Source of the DNA: RI-92 sp037384645
Lineage (GTDB): Bacteria; Pseudomonadota; Gammaproteobacteria; UBA6429; Thiohalophilaceae
Reading direction: 5' to 3'
Assembly: GCA_037384645.1 (NCBI GenBank)
Contig: JARRNT010000016.1
Span: forward strand, 37,877 to 101,876
DNA: 64,000 nt
Both the position numbers and the translations under genes were made by a program. Below the pieces are notes generated by a model. The model was not told the DNA's origin and made no database searches. It worked only from the letters and a program-made list of their open reading frames with translations. Below, piece by piece: positions 1-8,320 of the stretch. Each line of letters opens with the position of its first letter. Positions within the stretch are counted from its first letter, which is position 1.

Positions 1-252
1 GCGGTTCTTGATCAGTTGTTCCAGGTATTCCATGGCCTTCTCCTCGTCATCACCGTTAACTTTCAGTTCAATCGTGCTGCCCCTGGCAGCCGCCAGCATC
101 ATCACCCCCATGATACTTTTTCCGTTTACTTCCCGGCCATTGCGCGCAATCCGGATGTCCGAGACAAAGGTCTGTGCCAGGGTGACAAACTTGGCGGCAG
201 CGCGGGCATGCATGCCCAGCTTGTTAATAATTTCAATTTCTTTGTGTAGCAT
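1..252 (-). CDS. ptsH: HPr phosphocarrier protein (C-terminus cut by window edge)
   Basis: Phosphocarrier of the phosphotransferase system, which accepts phosphate from enzyme I at a histidine and passes it to EIIA proteins. The 84 visible residues contain the active-site His15 in the motif GMHARAA and the regulatory Ser46 in NGKSIMG, the residue that HPr kinase phosphorylates. Start is ATG at 252, overlapping the end of the upstream EIIA gene by 20 bases. With hprK three genes upstream, Ser46 phosphorylation is likely to be real. HPr proteins are about 85-90 residues, so only a few residues are missing. It could be called NPr by synteny with E. coli npr, but Ser46 plus hprK favours an HPr-type name. 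Confidence 0.9.
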   Translation of the reverse strand, partial: MLHKEIEIINKLGMHARAAAKFVTLAQTFVSDIRIARNGREVNGKSIMGVMMLAAARGSTIELKVNGDDEEKAMEYLEQLIKNR

Positions 253-649
253 CCTGTGTACTCATCGCCTGGAAAAACATTACACCTTCCTTACCGCCGC
301 TGACTGCCTTGTCAGTGAGTCTGTGCAATGGCAGGTTAGGGTAGTTCATTATTCGCATCAGCATGGGCAGGTTCAGTCCGGCGACAACCTCTACATTTCT
401 GTGTTGCAGGGCACAGGCAATATTGCTTGGGGTTGAACCGTACATGTCGGTCAGTACCAGTACGCCGTCACCACTATCGAGCTGCGCCAGTTCTTCGATG
501 GCCTGATTGATCAATTGTTCCGGCTGGCCGTCGGCGGTGACCGCGATAAATTGTGTGCGCAGCGGGCTGCTGCCGATAATCGTTACTGCCGCATCATGCA
601 TGGACCTGCCGATATCGCCATGCGTGACCAGTAGCAGCGCCACACTCAT
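233..649 (-). CDS. PTS mannose-family EIIA component
   Basis: A 138-residue stand-alone EIIA domain of the mannose (PTS-EIIA-Man/DhaM-like) family, which takes phosphate from HPr on His10 of the motif VTHGDIG. No EIIB, EIIC or EIID sugar permease gene is present in the window, so a regulatory rather than transport role is inferred. ATG at 649 overlaps the rapZ stop by four bases (ATGA), implying translational coupling, and its 3' end overlaps the HPr start. A similar gene follows rapZ in many proteobacteria that also have hprK. Confidence 0.9.
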   Translation of the reverse strand: MSVALLLVTHGDIGRSMHDAAVTIIGSSPLRTQFIAVTADGQPEQLINQAIEELAQLDSGDGVLVLTDMYGSTPSNIACALQHRNVEVVAGLNLPMLMRIMNYPNLPLHRLTDKAVSGGKEGVMFFQAMSTQDATQRN

Positions 650-1503
650 GATAACTCCCGGTGCCTGACAATAATATCCTTGCCCTTGGCGCGCAGGTAG
701 TTACCGAGACGCTCACAAAAATATACTGAGCGGTGATAACCGCCGGTGCAGCCAATGGCAATATTCATATAGCTGCGGTTTTCCGCCTCGAACATGGGTA
801 TCCATTTTGCCAGAAAATTCTGAATATCGTTATACAGGCTGGTCACATCCTCATGTTTTTCCAGGTAGTCGATGACGGCCTGGTCCCGTCCGCTTAGCCG
901 GCGTAACTCCGGCACCCAGTGGGGGTTACTGACACAGCGCACGTCGAATATAAAGTTGGCATCGTTGGGAATGCCGTGCTTGAATCCAAACGACTCAAGC
1001 AGGATTGACATGTCGGCACCGTTATCACGTCGCACGCATTTGCGTATCACATCACGCAACTGGTGCACATTGGTATGACTGGTATCCAGTGTCAGGTTGG
1101 CACTGGTGGATACCGGTTCAAGATACATGCGCTCCTGTCTGATAGCCTCGTTCAGGGGGACATCATCCGAACTCAAGGGATGGCGACGACGGGTCTCGCT
1201 GAAGCGTTTGATCAGCGTCTGTTCATCGGCGCCCAGGTAGATAACCTGGATGTTAAGCCCCATCTTTTTTAGCGTATCCAGCATTTCCGGAAACTCTTCG
1301 AGATCCGGGGCCAGGTTGCGTGCGTCAATCCCCACTGCAAATTCGACATCCAGCGGATCGGCAGCATGGGTGATCTGAACGGCCAGCGCGTGCAGCAGGG
1401 CAATCGGCAGGTTGTCGATGCAGTTATAGCCGATGTCTTCCAGCGCCTGCAAGGCGATGGATTTCCCGGAGCCGGAAAGTCCACTGACGATGATGAGATT
1501 CAT
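646..1503 (-). CDS. rapZ: RNase adapter protein RapZ
   Basis: A 285-residue P-loop protein. The Walker A motif is GLSGSGKS at residues 8-15, and the C-terminal half carries the conserved IAIGCTGGYHRSVYF block typical of RapZ (YvcJ/YhbJ family). In E. coli RapZ senses glucosamine-6-phosphate and directs RNase E to the small RNA GlmZ, controlling GlmS and so amino-sugar supply for peptidoglycan and LPS. Whether GlmZ exists here cannot be seen. It overlaps hprK by four bases at its 5' end and the EIIA gene at its 3' end, so it belongs to the PTS operon. Confidence 0.95.
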   Translation of the reverse strand: MNLIIVSGLSGSGKSIALQALEDIGYNCIDNLPIALLHALAVQITHAADPLDVEFAVGIDARNLAPDLEEFPEMLDTLKKMGLNIQVIYLGADEQTLIKRFSETRRRHPLSSDDVPLNEAIRQERMYLEPVSTSANLTLDTSHTNVHQLRDVIRKCVRRDNGADMSILLESFGFKHGIPNDANFIFDVRCVSNPHWVPELRRLSGRDQAVIDYLEKHEDVTSLYNDIQNFLAKWIPMFEAENRSYMNIAIGCTGGYHRSVYFCERLGNYLRAKGKDIIVRHRELS

Positions 1504-2465
1504 TGTGTCTGATTTTTAATTAATTGTCGTTGCTGGTCGATGAGCCGGGTACCGGCATCATAGCCAGTTTTATAGAGTACATGATTTCTCGTGATGGTTT
1601 CGACAAGTAATGCCGGATTTGCGGTATGTGACAGGGGAATGTGTAAATGGGGAATTTCCACACCCAGAATATTGATCCGGCTCTGGAAAGCCTGCAGGCG
1701 TTGTTCTGCGGCAGGCTGGAAGTCTCTGACCAGGTCAATGCACAGATCAACCGGCGCAACGGCCAGCGTAGCATCGTCGCCAAAAAGTTTGCTGATATCT
1801 AATATCCCGGCAGCCCGCACCTCCAGCAGGTCTGCCAACAACGGCGGCGACACGGCAAATAGTCGGTCAGTGCCAGCGGGCCGATGCAGGAGGGGGGCAT
1901 CATCGGCAACCAGTTGATGTCCCCGCGCAATCAGTTCCAGGGCGATCCCGCTTTTGCCCAGTCCGCTTGCTCCGCCAAGTAATACCCCTTCGCCACAGAC
2001 TGACAGCACGACGCCATGATGGAGCTGGTTCCTGCCCGTCTCGGCAGCAGAGTAGGCGAGGTGACGTATTACGGTTTTAATCGGCAGGGGCGTTTGTATG
2101 ACTGCCAGTGACATGCCTGCCAGACGGGCAAGATTCGCCGGTTCACAGGGCTGGCCATGAGCTAAAATGATTGATCCCGGGTAGCCAGTAGACAATGTTT
2201 CTGACTGGTACAGTCGGCCCTGCTGCAGGCGTGATTCGAATTCCCGGAGGTTTTCAGGGCCAATGACTTCTACCGCATGATACTGCTCCGGGTGGTATTC
2301 GCCGATCCAGTATGACATCTCCCCGGCAGCACGAGGCTGTCGGGCGTTAAACGCTGTTACCCGGGTCAATTCCAGGGAAGCCTGATGTTGACGAAACAAG
2401 GCATCAATCGAATCGCCATCGTCCATTGGAAGTCCATGTAGCCCTGCGGGCAGTGAGACTAACAT
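1500..2465 (-). CDS. hprK: HPr kinase/phosphorylase
   Basis: A bifunctional enzyme that phosphorylates and dephosphorylates HPr at Ser46. Its N-terminal domain (about 1-130) is followed by the catalytic domain, with an HHG motif at 149-151, the P-loop GASGLGKS at 165-172 and the acidic pair VADD at 186-189. Compared with the usual family pattern, the Glu right after the P-loop Ser is Gly, and the GLG signature block reads EVRAAGILDI, so this copy is somewhat divergent. Length (321) is normal. It lies 9 bases downstream of ptsN. The nearby HPr keeps Ser46, which supports a functional pair. An internal ATG (residue 14) is an alternative start. Confidence 0.9.
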   Translation of the reverse strand: MLVSLPAGLHGLPMDDGDSIDALFRQHQASLELTRVTAFNARQPRAAGEMSYWIGEYHPEQYHAVEVIGPENLREFESRLQQGRLYQSETLSTGYPGSIILAHGQPCEPANLARLAGMSLAVIQTPLPIKTVIRHLAYSAAETGRNQLHHGVVLSVCGEGVLLGGASGLGKSGIALELIARGHQLVADDAPLLHRPAGTDRLFAVSPPLLADLLEVRAAGILDISKLFGDDATLAVAPVDLCIDLVRDFQPAAEQRLQAFQSRINILGVEIPHLHIPLSHTANPALLVETITRNHVLYKTGYDAGTRLIDQQRQLIKNQTQ

Positions 2466-2474
2466 GGCGTAGTG

Positions 2475-2936
2475 TTAGTGGCTTTTCTGCCACTCCAGTA
2501 ATAAGGCGTGGATATCCGCCGTGCTTTGCGCATGCCGCAACTTGTCACGTATCGTTTCATCACTGAACATCGCGGCGAGTTGTGCCAGCAACTGCAGGTG
2601 TTCTTCGGTAGATTCCTCGGGTACCAGCAGGGCAAACAGCAGATCGACAGGTTGCTTGTCGGCGGCATCGTAGTCGATGCCGTGGGCAAGTTTAATGAAG
2701 GCCCCCAGGGTCTGCTCCGAGTTACGCAGGCGGCCATGGGGGATAGCGACACCATGACCGACCCCGGTGCCTCCCAGTCGCTCGCGTGAGAGCAGGCTGT
2801 CGAAGACCTGGGTGGAGGTGATGGTGTCCTGGTTGCTGGATATCAGCTCACTCAATTGCTCCAGTGCGCGTTTCTTGCTCTGCGCGTCGAGATTACAGCG
2901 GATGCGCTCTGGCGTGATGAGATCGGATAATTGCAT
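2475..2936 (-). CDS. ptsN: PTS IIA-like nitrogen regulatory protein PtsN (EIIA-Ntr)
   Basis: A 153-residue EIIA of the fructose/mannitol fold. The phosphoryl-accepting histidine is His67 in VAIPHGR. Family members signal nitrogen and potassium status and act with RpoN-dependent genes. The position directly after hpf and rpoN is the standard proteobacterial arrangement. Upstream spacing to hpf is 22 bases. Confidence 0.95.
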   Translation of the reverse strand: MQLSDLITPERIRCNLDAQSKKRALEQLSELISSNQDTITSTQVFDSLLSRERLGGTGVGHGVAIPHGRLRNSEQTLGAFIKLAHGIDYDAADKQPVDLLFALLVPEESTEEHLQLLAQLAAMFSDETIRDKLRHAQSTADIHALLLEWQKSH

Positions 2937-2958
2937 AACTTGAATTCCGGCTGACCGT

Positions 2959-3285
2959 TCACTCTATCGGTTGCTTCTGGGCACGGCCTTCGCTGCGATG
3001 ATGGTCGGTCAGCTTTTCCTTGTGTTTCTTGATCTGGCGATCGAGCTTGTCGACCAGACAGTCAATTGCAGCGTACATGTCTTCTTCCTCGGAGTCGGCA
3101 TAGACATCCGCCCCGCTGATGTGGATGGTGGCTTCCGCCTTGTGGCGCAGTTTTTCCACGCTCAGAATGACGTGTACGTTGGTGACGTTGTCGAAGTGAC
3201 GTTCCAGGCGTTCCATCTTGTCCTCTACATATTTTTGCAGAGAATCGGTCATGTCGATATGGTGTCCTGTGACGTTAAGTTGCAT
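2959..3285 (-). CDS. hpf: Ribosome hibernation promoting factor, short form
   Basis: A 108-residue HPF/RaiA-family protein that binds the 30S decoding region in stationary phase and helps form inactive 100S ribosomes. It begins MQLNVTGHHIDMTDSLQKYV, the typical family N-terminus, and has the basic central helix with KLDRQIKKHKEKL near the end. It lacks the extra C-terminal domain of long HPFs. It sits between rpoN and ptsN, as in E. coli and Pseudomonas. Confidence 0.95.
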   Translation of the reverse strand: MQLNVTGHHIDMTDSLQKYVEDKMERLERHFDNVTNVHVILSVEKLRHKAEATIHISGADVYADSEEEDMYAAIDCLVDKLDRQIKKHKEKLTDHHRSEGRAQKQPIE

Positions 3286-3312
3286 GTTGGGCTCCTTTAC
3301 GTTTGGTCGTTG

Positions 3313-4782
3313 TCATGCGAGTCGTTTACGTTCATTTGAGGGCGGTATGGACATCGCCTCTCGATATTTGGCCACGGTACGCCGGGCCACGTTGATACCC
3401 TGTTCAGACAGGATGTTGGCCAGCTTGCTGTCGCTCAGCGGTTTGTCCGGGATTTCTGCAGAAACCAGCTTTTTGATCAGCGCGCGTATGGCCGTGGCTG
3501 AACACTCTCCACCATCGGAAGTGGAAACATGGCTGGAGAAAAAGTATTTCAGTTCATAAATGCCGCGCGGGGTATGCATGTATTTCTTGGTCGTTACGCG
3601 GGAAATGGTGGATTCATGCATCTCCACGGCTTCGGCGATGTCATGCAGGACCAGCGCCTTCATGGCCTCCTCACCGTATTCCAGAAAGGCGCGCTGGCGT
3701 TCCACGATACAGCTGGCAACCTTGAGCAGGGTTTCGTTGCGACTGGCCAGGCTCTTGATGAACCAGCGGGCTTCCTGCAGGTGATTTTTGAGATAATTGG
3801 TATCGTTACTGTTATTGACCTTTTTGATCAGGCTGGCGTAGTGGGGGTTGATGCGCAGGCGCGGTGCCGCATCCGGGTTCAGTTCGACTTTCCACTTGCC
3901 CTTGATCTTGCGTACGATCACATCCGGTACGATGTATTCGGGTTTACTCGAGGTAATCTGGCTGCCGGGTCTCGGGTTGAGCGACTGGATGATGGCAATA
4001 ATCGCCTTGAGTTCATCCTCGCTGATCTTGAGGCGACGGATCAACTGGGGGTAGTCGCGATTGGCAAGCAGGTCAAAGTGGTGCTGGATGAGATCGATGG
4101 CCGCATCCTTTACGGGTGAGACTGCCGCCAGTTGCTTGAGCTGCAACAACAGGCTTTCGCGGATATCACGGGCACCGACACCGGGTGGATCAAAATTCTG
4201 GATGCGGTGGAGCACCGCGGTAACCTCGTCGAGCTCGATTTCCAGTTCCGGCGGCAGTTCCTTGAGGATTTCCTCCACATCAGTGCTGAGGAAACCGTCG
4301 TCGTTGATGGCATCAATGATCGCCTCGGCGATGAGCATGTCGGTATCGGAAAACGGGGTCATTTGCATTTGCCAGCGCAGGTGGTCATGCAGACTCTCGC
4401 TGCTGGTATCGGTGATTTCATACTCGCGATCATCGTCGCTGTAATTGCTGGAAGCAGGCGCGGTCTGGATATTGTCGTAGATATCATCCCAGGCGCTGTC
4501 CACCGGCAGGTCTTCCGGAATCGAGTCCATTTCCAGGTTATCGCTACTTTGCTCCTGGCTGGTTTCGCTCTCGGCCTGAGTCTCTGGTGTGGCCTCGGTA
4601 TTACCCGGGGAGGGATACTCCTCACCCTCGTCGGCGACTTCCAGCATCAGGTTGGAATCCAGTACCTCCTGGATCTCCTGCTGTAACTCCAAAGTCGACA
4701 GTTGCAACAGCTTGATTGCCTGTTGCAATTGGGGGGTCATGGTGAGGTGTTGACCGAGACGTAATTGTAATGCTTGCTTCAT
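3313..4782 (-). CDS. rpoN: RNA polymerase sigma-54 factor RpoN
   Basis: A 489-residue sigma-54. Region I is glutamine/leucine rich (MTPQLQQAIKLLQLSTLELQ near the start), followed by an acidic region II (about 50-120), the core-binding and helix-turn-helix regions, and the RpoN box ARRTVAKYRE at residues 466-475, which contacts the -24 element. It directs transcription from -24/-12 promoters that need an enhancer-binding activator. About 85 bases separate it from lptB, and I could not identify a convincing promoter there. It begins the rpoN-hpf-ptsN-hprK-rapZ run. Confidence 0.97.
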   Translation of the reverse strand: MKQALQLRLGQHLTMTPQLQQAIKLLQLSTLELQQEIQEVLDSNLMLEVADEGEEYPSPGNTEATPETQAESETSQEQSSDNLEMDSIPEDLPVDSAWDDIYDNIQTAPASSNYSDDDREYEITDTSSESLHDHLRWQMQMTPFSDTDMLIAEAIIDAINDDGFLSTDVEEILKELPPELEIELDEVTAVLHRIQNFDPPGVGARDIRESLLLQLKQLAAVSPVKDAAIDLIQHHFDLLANRDYPQLIRRLKISEDELKAIIAIIQSLNPRPGSQITSSKPEYIVPDVIVRKIKGKWKVELNPDAAPRLRINPHYASLIKKVNNSNDTNYLKNHLQEARWFIKSLASRNETLLKVASCIVERQRAFLEYGEEAMKALVLHDIAEAVEMHESTISRVTTKKYMHTPRGIYELKYFFSSHVSTSDGGECSATAIRALIKKLVSAEIPDKPLSDSKLANILSEQGINVARRTVAKYREAMSIPPSNERKRLA

Positions 4783-4868
4783 ATATTGGATTTTGCAGCC
4801 GGTCCGGGATAAAGGCCAGCTATATTAATTTTAGCGCAGAATAAGCCACTACTAACAGTCCAGAATTG

Positions 4869-5594
4869 TCAAAGTTGGAAATGTTCCCCCAGATACACCT
4901 TTCTGACCTGTTTATCGGCCAGGAGGGCATCCGGTTCACCCTGGGCAATGACCTCACCCTCGTTGATGATGTACGCGCGGTCACATATCTTGAGGGTTTC
5001 CCTAACGTTATGGTCGGTTATCAGGACCCCGATATTGCGCTCGCGCAGGTGCTGGATAATTGATTGAATATCCAGCACGGAGATGGGGTCAACCCCGGCA
5101 AAGGGCTCATCGAGCAGGATAAAATGGGGCAGGGTCGCCAGGGCCCGGGCGATTTCCACCCGTCTGCGCTCACCACCGGACAGGCTGATGCCCTGATTAT
5201 TGCGGATATGGGTAATGTGCAGCTCTTCCAGCAGTTCCTCCAGGGCATGCTCCTGCTGCAGGGGACCCAGGTCCTTGCGGGTCTGCAGGATCGCGAGAAT
5301 ATTCTCACTGACAGTGAGTTTGCGGAACACCGAGGCTTCCTGGGGCAGATAACCGATGCCCAGGCGGGCCCGTTGGTGCATGGGCATGCTGGTCAGGTCC
5401 TTTTCATCCAGATAGACTTTGCCCTTGCCCAGCTCAATCAGGCCAACCACCATATAAAAGGATGTGGTTTTGCCAGCACCGTTGGGCCCCAGCAGCCCCA
5501 CGACTTCACCACTGTTAATATGGAACGACACGTTCTTGACCACGTCGCGTTTTTTATAGGTCTTGGCCAGGTGCTGTGCCGCCAAGGTACTCAT
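4869..5594 (-). CDS. lptB: LPS export ABC transporter ATP-binding protein LptB
   Basis: A cytoplasmic ATPase of the LptB2FG complex, which pulls LPS from the inner membrane and drives it along the Lpt bridge. It is 241 residues long, with Walker A GPNGAGKT at 36-43, the ABC signature LSGGE at 138-142 and Walker B ending LLDEP at about 160-164. The start overlaps the lptA stop by four bases. The lptF and lptG permease genes are not in the window, which is normal because they are usually elsewhere. Confidence 0.97.
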   Translation of the reverse strand: MSTLAAQHLAKTYKKRDVVKNVSFHINSGEVVGLLGPNGAGKTTSFYMVVGLIELGKGKVYLDEKDLTSMPMHQRARLGIGYLPQEASVFRKLTVSENILAILQTRKDLGPLQQEHALEELLEELHITHIRNNQGISLSGGERRRVEIARALATLPHFILLDEPFAGVDPISVLDIQSIIQHLRERNIGVLITDHNVRETLKICDRAYIINEGEVIAQGEPDALLADKQVRKVYLGEHFQL

Positions 5595-6172
5595 GGTTTG
5601 TCTGTCGCAGGTGCAGACGCCGGATTGCCCGGTTTGGTCTTGCTCGCGTTGGCGTCAGCCGGTGGGTTGCTCTCTTTTTCACCGGCGGGTTGAATAATGG
5701 CGTGGACCCGGGAACCGCTGCCCGGACCCTTGCTGGCCTTGACTGTGCTGGTCAGGGTGTCGTATTCGATGAAATCACCGCGAAAGTGATTGGGACCCTG
5801 GTTGACCTGGGCATTGTGTTTGAGCAACAGGCGTTGCTGGCTGGCATAGTATTCCATGTTCTCTGCGCTTGAGGTCACCAGGCCCTTGTGGTTTTCCGGT
5901 TGTTGCTGAAAATGTGCCGGGTTGCCGCTTATGACAATCTTCTGCAATTTGCCCCTGATCATGTAGACCACGACGTCATTGGCGTCGATCTTGAGTGAAC
6001 CCTGTACCAGGTGGACATTCCCGATGTAATGACTGATTTGTTCACGCTGGTTGACCTCGACCCGATCGGCCTTGATATCGATGGGTTGTTTACGATCACT
6101 GGGCAGTGCCCAGGCAGTCGGCAGTAAACTGCAGAGCAGCAGGGTGACCAGCAATAATCTAGTTTGGAACAT
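5591..6172 (-). CDS. lptA: LPS periplasmic transport protein LptA
   Basis: The periplasmic bridge protein of the OstA/LptA beta-jellyroll family that carries LPS between LptC and LptD. It is 193 residues, with a signal peptide (about residues 1-22, cleavage near AWA/LP) and the family start DRKQPIDIKADRVEV. The C-terminal 30 residues are rich in Pro, Ala and Lys and probably disordered. It overlaps lptC by 14 bases and lptB by four, indicating a tight operon. Confidence 0.93.
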   Translation of the reverse strand: MFQTRLLLVTLLLCSLLPTAWALPSDRKQPIDIKADRVEVNQREQISHYIGNVHLVQGSLKIDANDVVVYMIRGKLQKIVISGNPAHFQQQPENHKGLVTSSAENMEYYASQQRLLLKHNAQVNQGPNHFRGDFIEYDTLTSTVKASKGPGSGSRVHAIIQPAGEKESNPPADANASKTKPGNPASAPATDKP

Positions 6173-6725
6173 AATGACCTCGTGCCTCTGACAGAAGGGT
6201 TAACTGGCCTGCTGCCAGATTCACGTTCATGCCTGTGGCTTCAATAGTACTGTTTTTACCGATGATCTTCACCCTGGCCATGGTGGAGGCGGTTTTATGT
6301 GGAAAATCGATGCGCAGGCTGTCGGTCTCGATGGTGACGGCCTGGTCGGGTTTCGCCCCCTGGCGTTGAATCCGGACATCACCATTGAGGTGCATGACCT
6401 CGATATTTTCATAAGCCGTGCCTTCATTGGCGGTGGTAATCCAGGTCTGGTTTTGCGGGTCGCGATAATCGATTTTCAGTTTCTTTAAGATCATGCTGTC
6501 GTCATCAGGATAATGATCCAGATAGTGGGCGATAAGGTGATAGGCAGGGCTGCCATCGGGTTGATAAACGGTGATCTTGAAATTTTCCAGGTAGTAATCC
6601 GGGGCATGGCGGATTTTGCTGGTGGCCTGGCCTTTTGGGGTTTCCACCGTGGTCAGCAGCCAGCGGCTGATCAGCGCAATCGCCAGCACGACGATCAGCA
6701 TCAGGAGATAAAAGAATTTATTCAT
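6159..6725 (-). CDS. lptC: LPS export protein LptC
   Basis: A bitopic inner-membrane protein that links LptB2FG to LptA. It is 188 residues with one N-terminal membrane helix (residues about 3-24) followed by a periplasmic domain starting near YYLENFKITVYQPDGSPAYH, the usual LptC pattern. It overlaps kdsC by 8 bases and lptA by 14. Confidence 0.93.
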   Translation of the reverse strand: MNKFFYLLMLIVVLAIALISRWLLTTVETPKGQATSKIRHAPDYYLENFKITVYQPDGSPAYHLIAHYLDHYPDDDSMILKKLKIDYRDPQNQTWITTANEGTAYENIEVMHLNGDVRIQRQGAKPDQAVTIETDSLRIDFPHKTASTMARVKIIGKNSTIEATGMNVNLAAGQLTLLSEARGHYVPN

Positions 6726-7248
6726 TTACCAGAAAGGAATTTAACTGCGTCTCGAGCGTGCCCTGGGCCTGCATGATCAGTTCGCAAACATCGCGTGCGG
6801 CACCACGTCCGCCGCGGTTTTGCGTAATCCAGTGTGCGTGTTGTTTGACAAAGGGGTGGGCATCCTGGACCGCGATGGCCAGGCCGGCTTCCTTCATGAC
6901 TGGCAGGTCGACGACATCATCACCGGCATAGGCGGTTTGTCTGGCACTCACGTTGAGTTTAACCAACAGGTCGTGAAAGGCGTCCAGCTTGTTCAATCTG
7001 CCCTGGTAGACATTCTTGATACCCAGGTTGCGCATGCGGTGGTCAACTACCTGGGAATTACGCGCAGTAATCACGGCAATTTCGACGCCGGTTTGTTGCA
7101 GCAATTTCATGCCCAGGCCGTCGCGTGCATAAAAGGCCTTGTACTCCTGGCCATCATCGCCGAAAAACAGGCCGCCGTCAGTGAGCACTCCGTCCACATC
7201 AAATACCACGACCTTGACCTGGGCTGCTTTTTCCAGAATATCCTGCAT
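6718..7248 (-). CDS. kdsC: 3-deoxy-D-manno-octulosonate 8-phosphate phosphatase KdsC
   Basis: A HAD-superfamily phosphatase that releases phosphate from Kdo-8-phosphate, giving free Kdo for the LPS inner core. The nucleophile motif is VFDVDGVLTDG with Asp17 and Asp19. A GDDVVDLPVM motif IV lies in the C-terminal half, and the short C-terminal tail is typical of the tetrameric C0-type enzymes. At 176 residues it is of normal length. It lies 12 bases downstream of kdsD. Confidence 0.96.
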   Translation of the reverse strand: MQDILEKAAQVKVVVFDVDGVLTDGGLFFGDDGQEYKAFYARDGLGMKLLQQTGVEIAVITARNSQVVDHRMRNLGIKNVYQGRLNKLDAFHDLLVKLNVSARQTAYAGDDVVDLPVMKEAGLAIAVQDAHPFVKQHAHWITQNRGGRGAARDVCELIMQAQGTLETQLNSFLVNE

Positions 7249-7260
7249 GAACTGCTCCGT

Positions 7261-8235
7261 TTACACGACCCCGGCCCGCAACAGGTCATGCATGCTGAGG
7301 GCGCCGACCAGCCGGTTATTGGCATCGACCACGGGAAAGGCATTGATGCGTCTGTTTTCCATGATTTGCAGGGCCTCCGCCGCCAGAATATCGGGACGAA
7401 TTGTCTTGCAGTCGGCAACCATGACGTCTTTGATCTGAAGCTTGTTGATGTTGACATCACCGTGATCCAGTAGCCGGCGCAGGTCGCCGTCAGTAAACAC
7501 GCCGGCGACGGAGTCGTCGGGATTGACCACCACGGTCATACCCAGGCTCTTGCTGCTGATCACGGCCAGCGCCTCGCTCAGGCTGGCTTCCACCGCGACC
7601 CTGGGGATGCCCTGGCCCCGGTGCATGATATCCGCTACGTGCAAGAGCAGGCGTTTGCCCAGGCGCCCGCCCGGGTGAGACAGGGCAAAATCGGCCTCGG
7701 TAAATCCGCGGGATTCCAGCAGGGCGATCGCGAGGGCATCGCCCATGACCAGGGTCGCGGTGGTACTGGAAGTTGGTGCCAGTCCCAGGGGGCAGGCCTC
7801 CTTGTCGACGCTCACATCCAGGTGATAATCCGCCTCGCTGGCCAGACGGGAATTTACATTGCCGGTCATAGCAATCAGCGGCACCTTCAGCCGCTTGATC
7901 AAGGGCAGAATGGTCAGGATCTCGTCTGTCTCGCCGGAATTCGACAGGGCCACAACAACGTCTTTGGCGGTGATCATGCCAAGGTCGCCGTGGCTGGCTT
8001 CGCCCGGGTGGACAAAAAAGGCCGGGGTGCCGGTACTGGCCAGGGTGGCTGCCAGTTTGTGGCCGATATGGCCGGACTTGCCCATCCCGATGACCACGAT
8101 ACGGCCTTCACAGTGCAGCATGGCGTCGACCGCACTGGTAAAGCTGTCGTCGATACGTAAGGCCAGGCGTTGGGCGGCCTGGGCTTCGGTATCGATGACG
8201 GCCTTGGCCAGGGCAATGACTTTTTGTTTATCCAT
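7261..8235 (-). CDS. kdsD: D-arabinose 5-phosphate isomerase KdsD
   Basis: Converts ribulose 5-phosphate to arabinose 5-phosphate, the first step of Kdo synthesis. An N-terminal SIS domain (about 35-175) has the motif VVIGMGKSGHIGHK and an SNSGETDE loop, and two CBS domains follow (about 200-324). I chose ATG at 8235, giving 324 residues, because this matches the length and N-terminus of family members. A TTG at 8256 would add seven residues, and neither has a clear ribosome binding site. It is upstream of kdsC, lptC, lptA and lptB in one transcription unit. Confidence 0.95.
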   Translation of the reverse strand: MDKQKVIALAKAVIDTEAQAAQRLALRIDDSFTSAVDAMLHCEGRIVVIGMGKSGHIGHKLAATLASTGTPAFFVHPGEASHGDLGMITAKDVVVALSNSGETDEILTILPLIKRLKVPLIAMTGNVNSRLASEADYHLDVSVDKEACPLGLAPTSSTTATLVMGDALAIALLESRGFTEADFALSHPGGRLGKRLLLHVADIMHRGQGIPRVAVEASLSEALAVISSKSLGMTVVVNPDDSVAGVFTDGDLRRLLDHGDVNINKLQIKDVMVADCKTIRPDILAAEALQIMENRRINAFPVVDANNRLVGALSMHDLLRAGVV

Positions 8236-8320
8236 GAGGGGACGGGCGTTATTCAACCGGGGAATAAGCCCGCCAGCGTGGCTTTTCTTTACTGAGCATG
8301 AGTTTGATTTCTTGCATACC

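Noticed and set aside
4867..4872. TTGACA on the minus strand as a possible rpoN -35 box
   Set aside because: The nearest -10-like hexamer (TATTCT) is 23 bases away, too far for a normal sigma-70 promoter.
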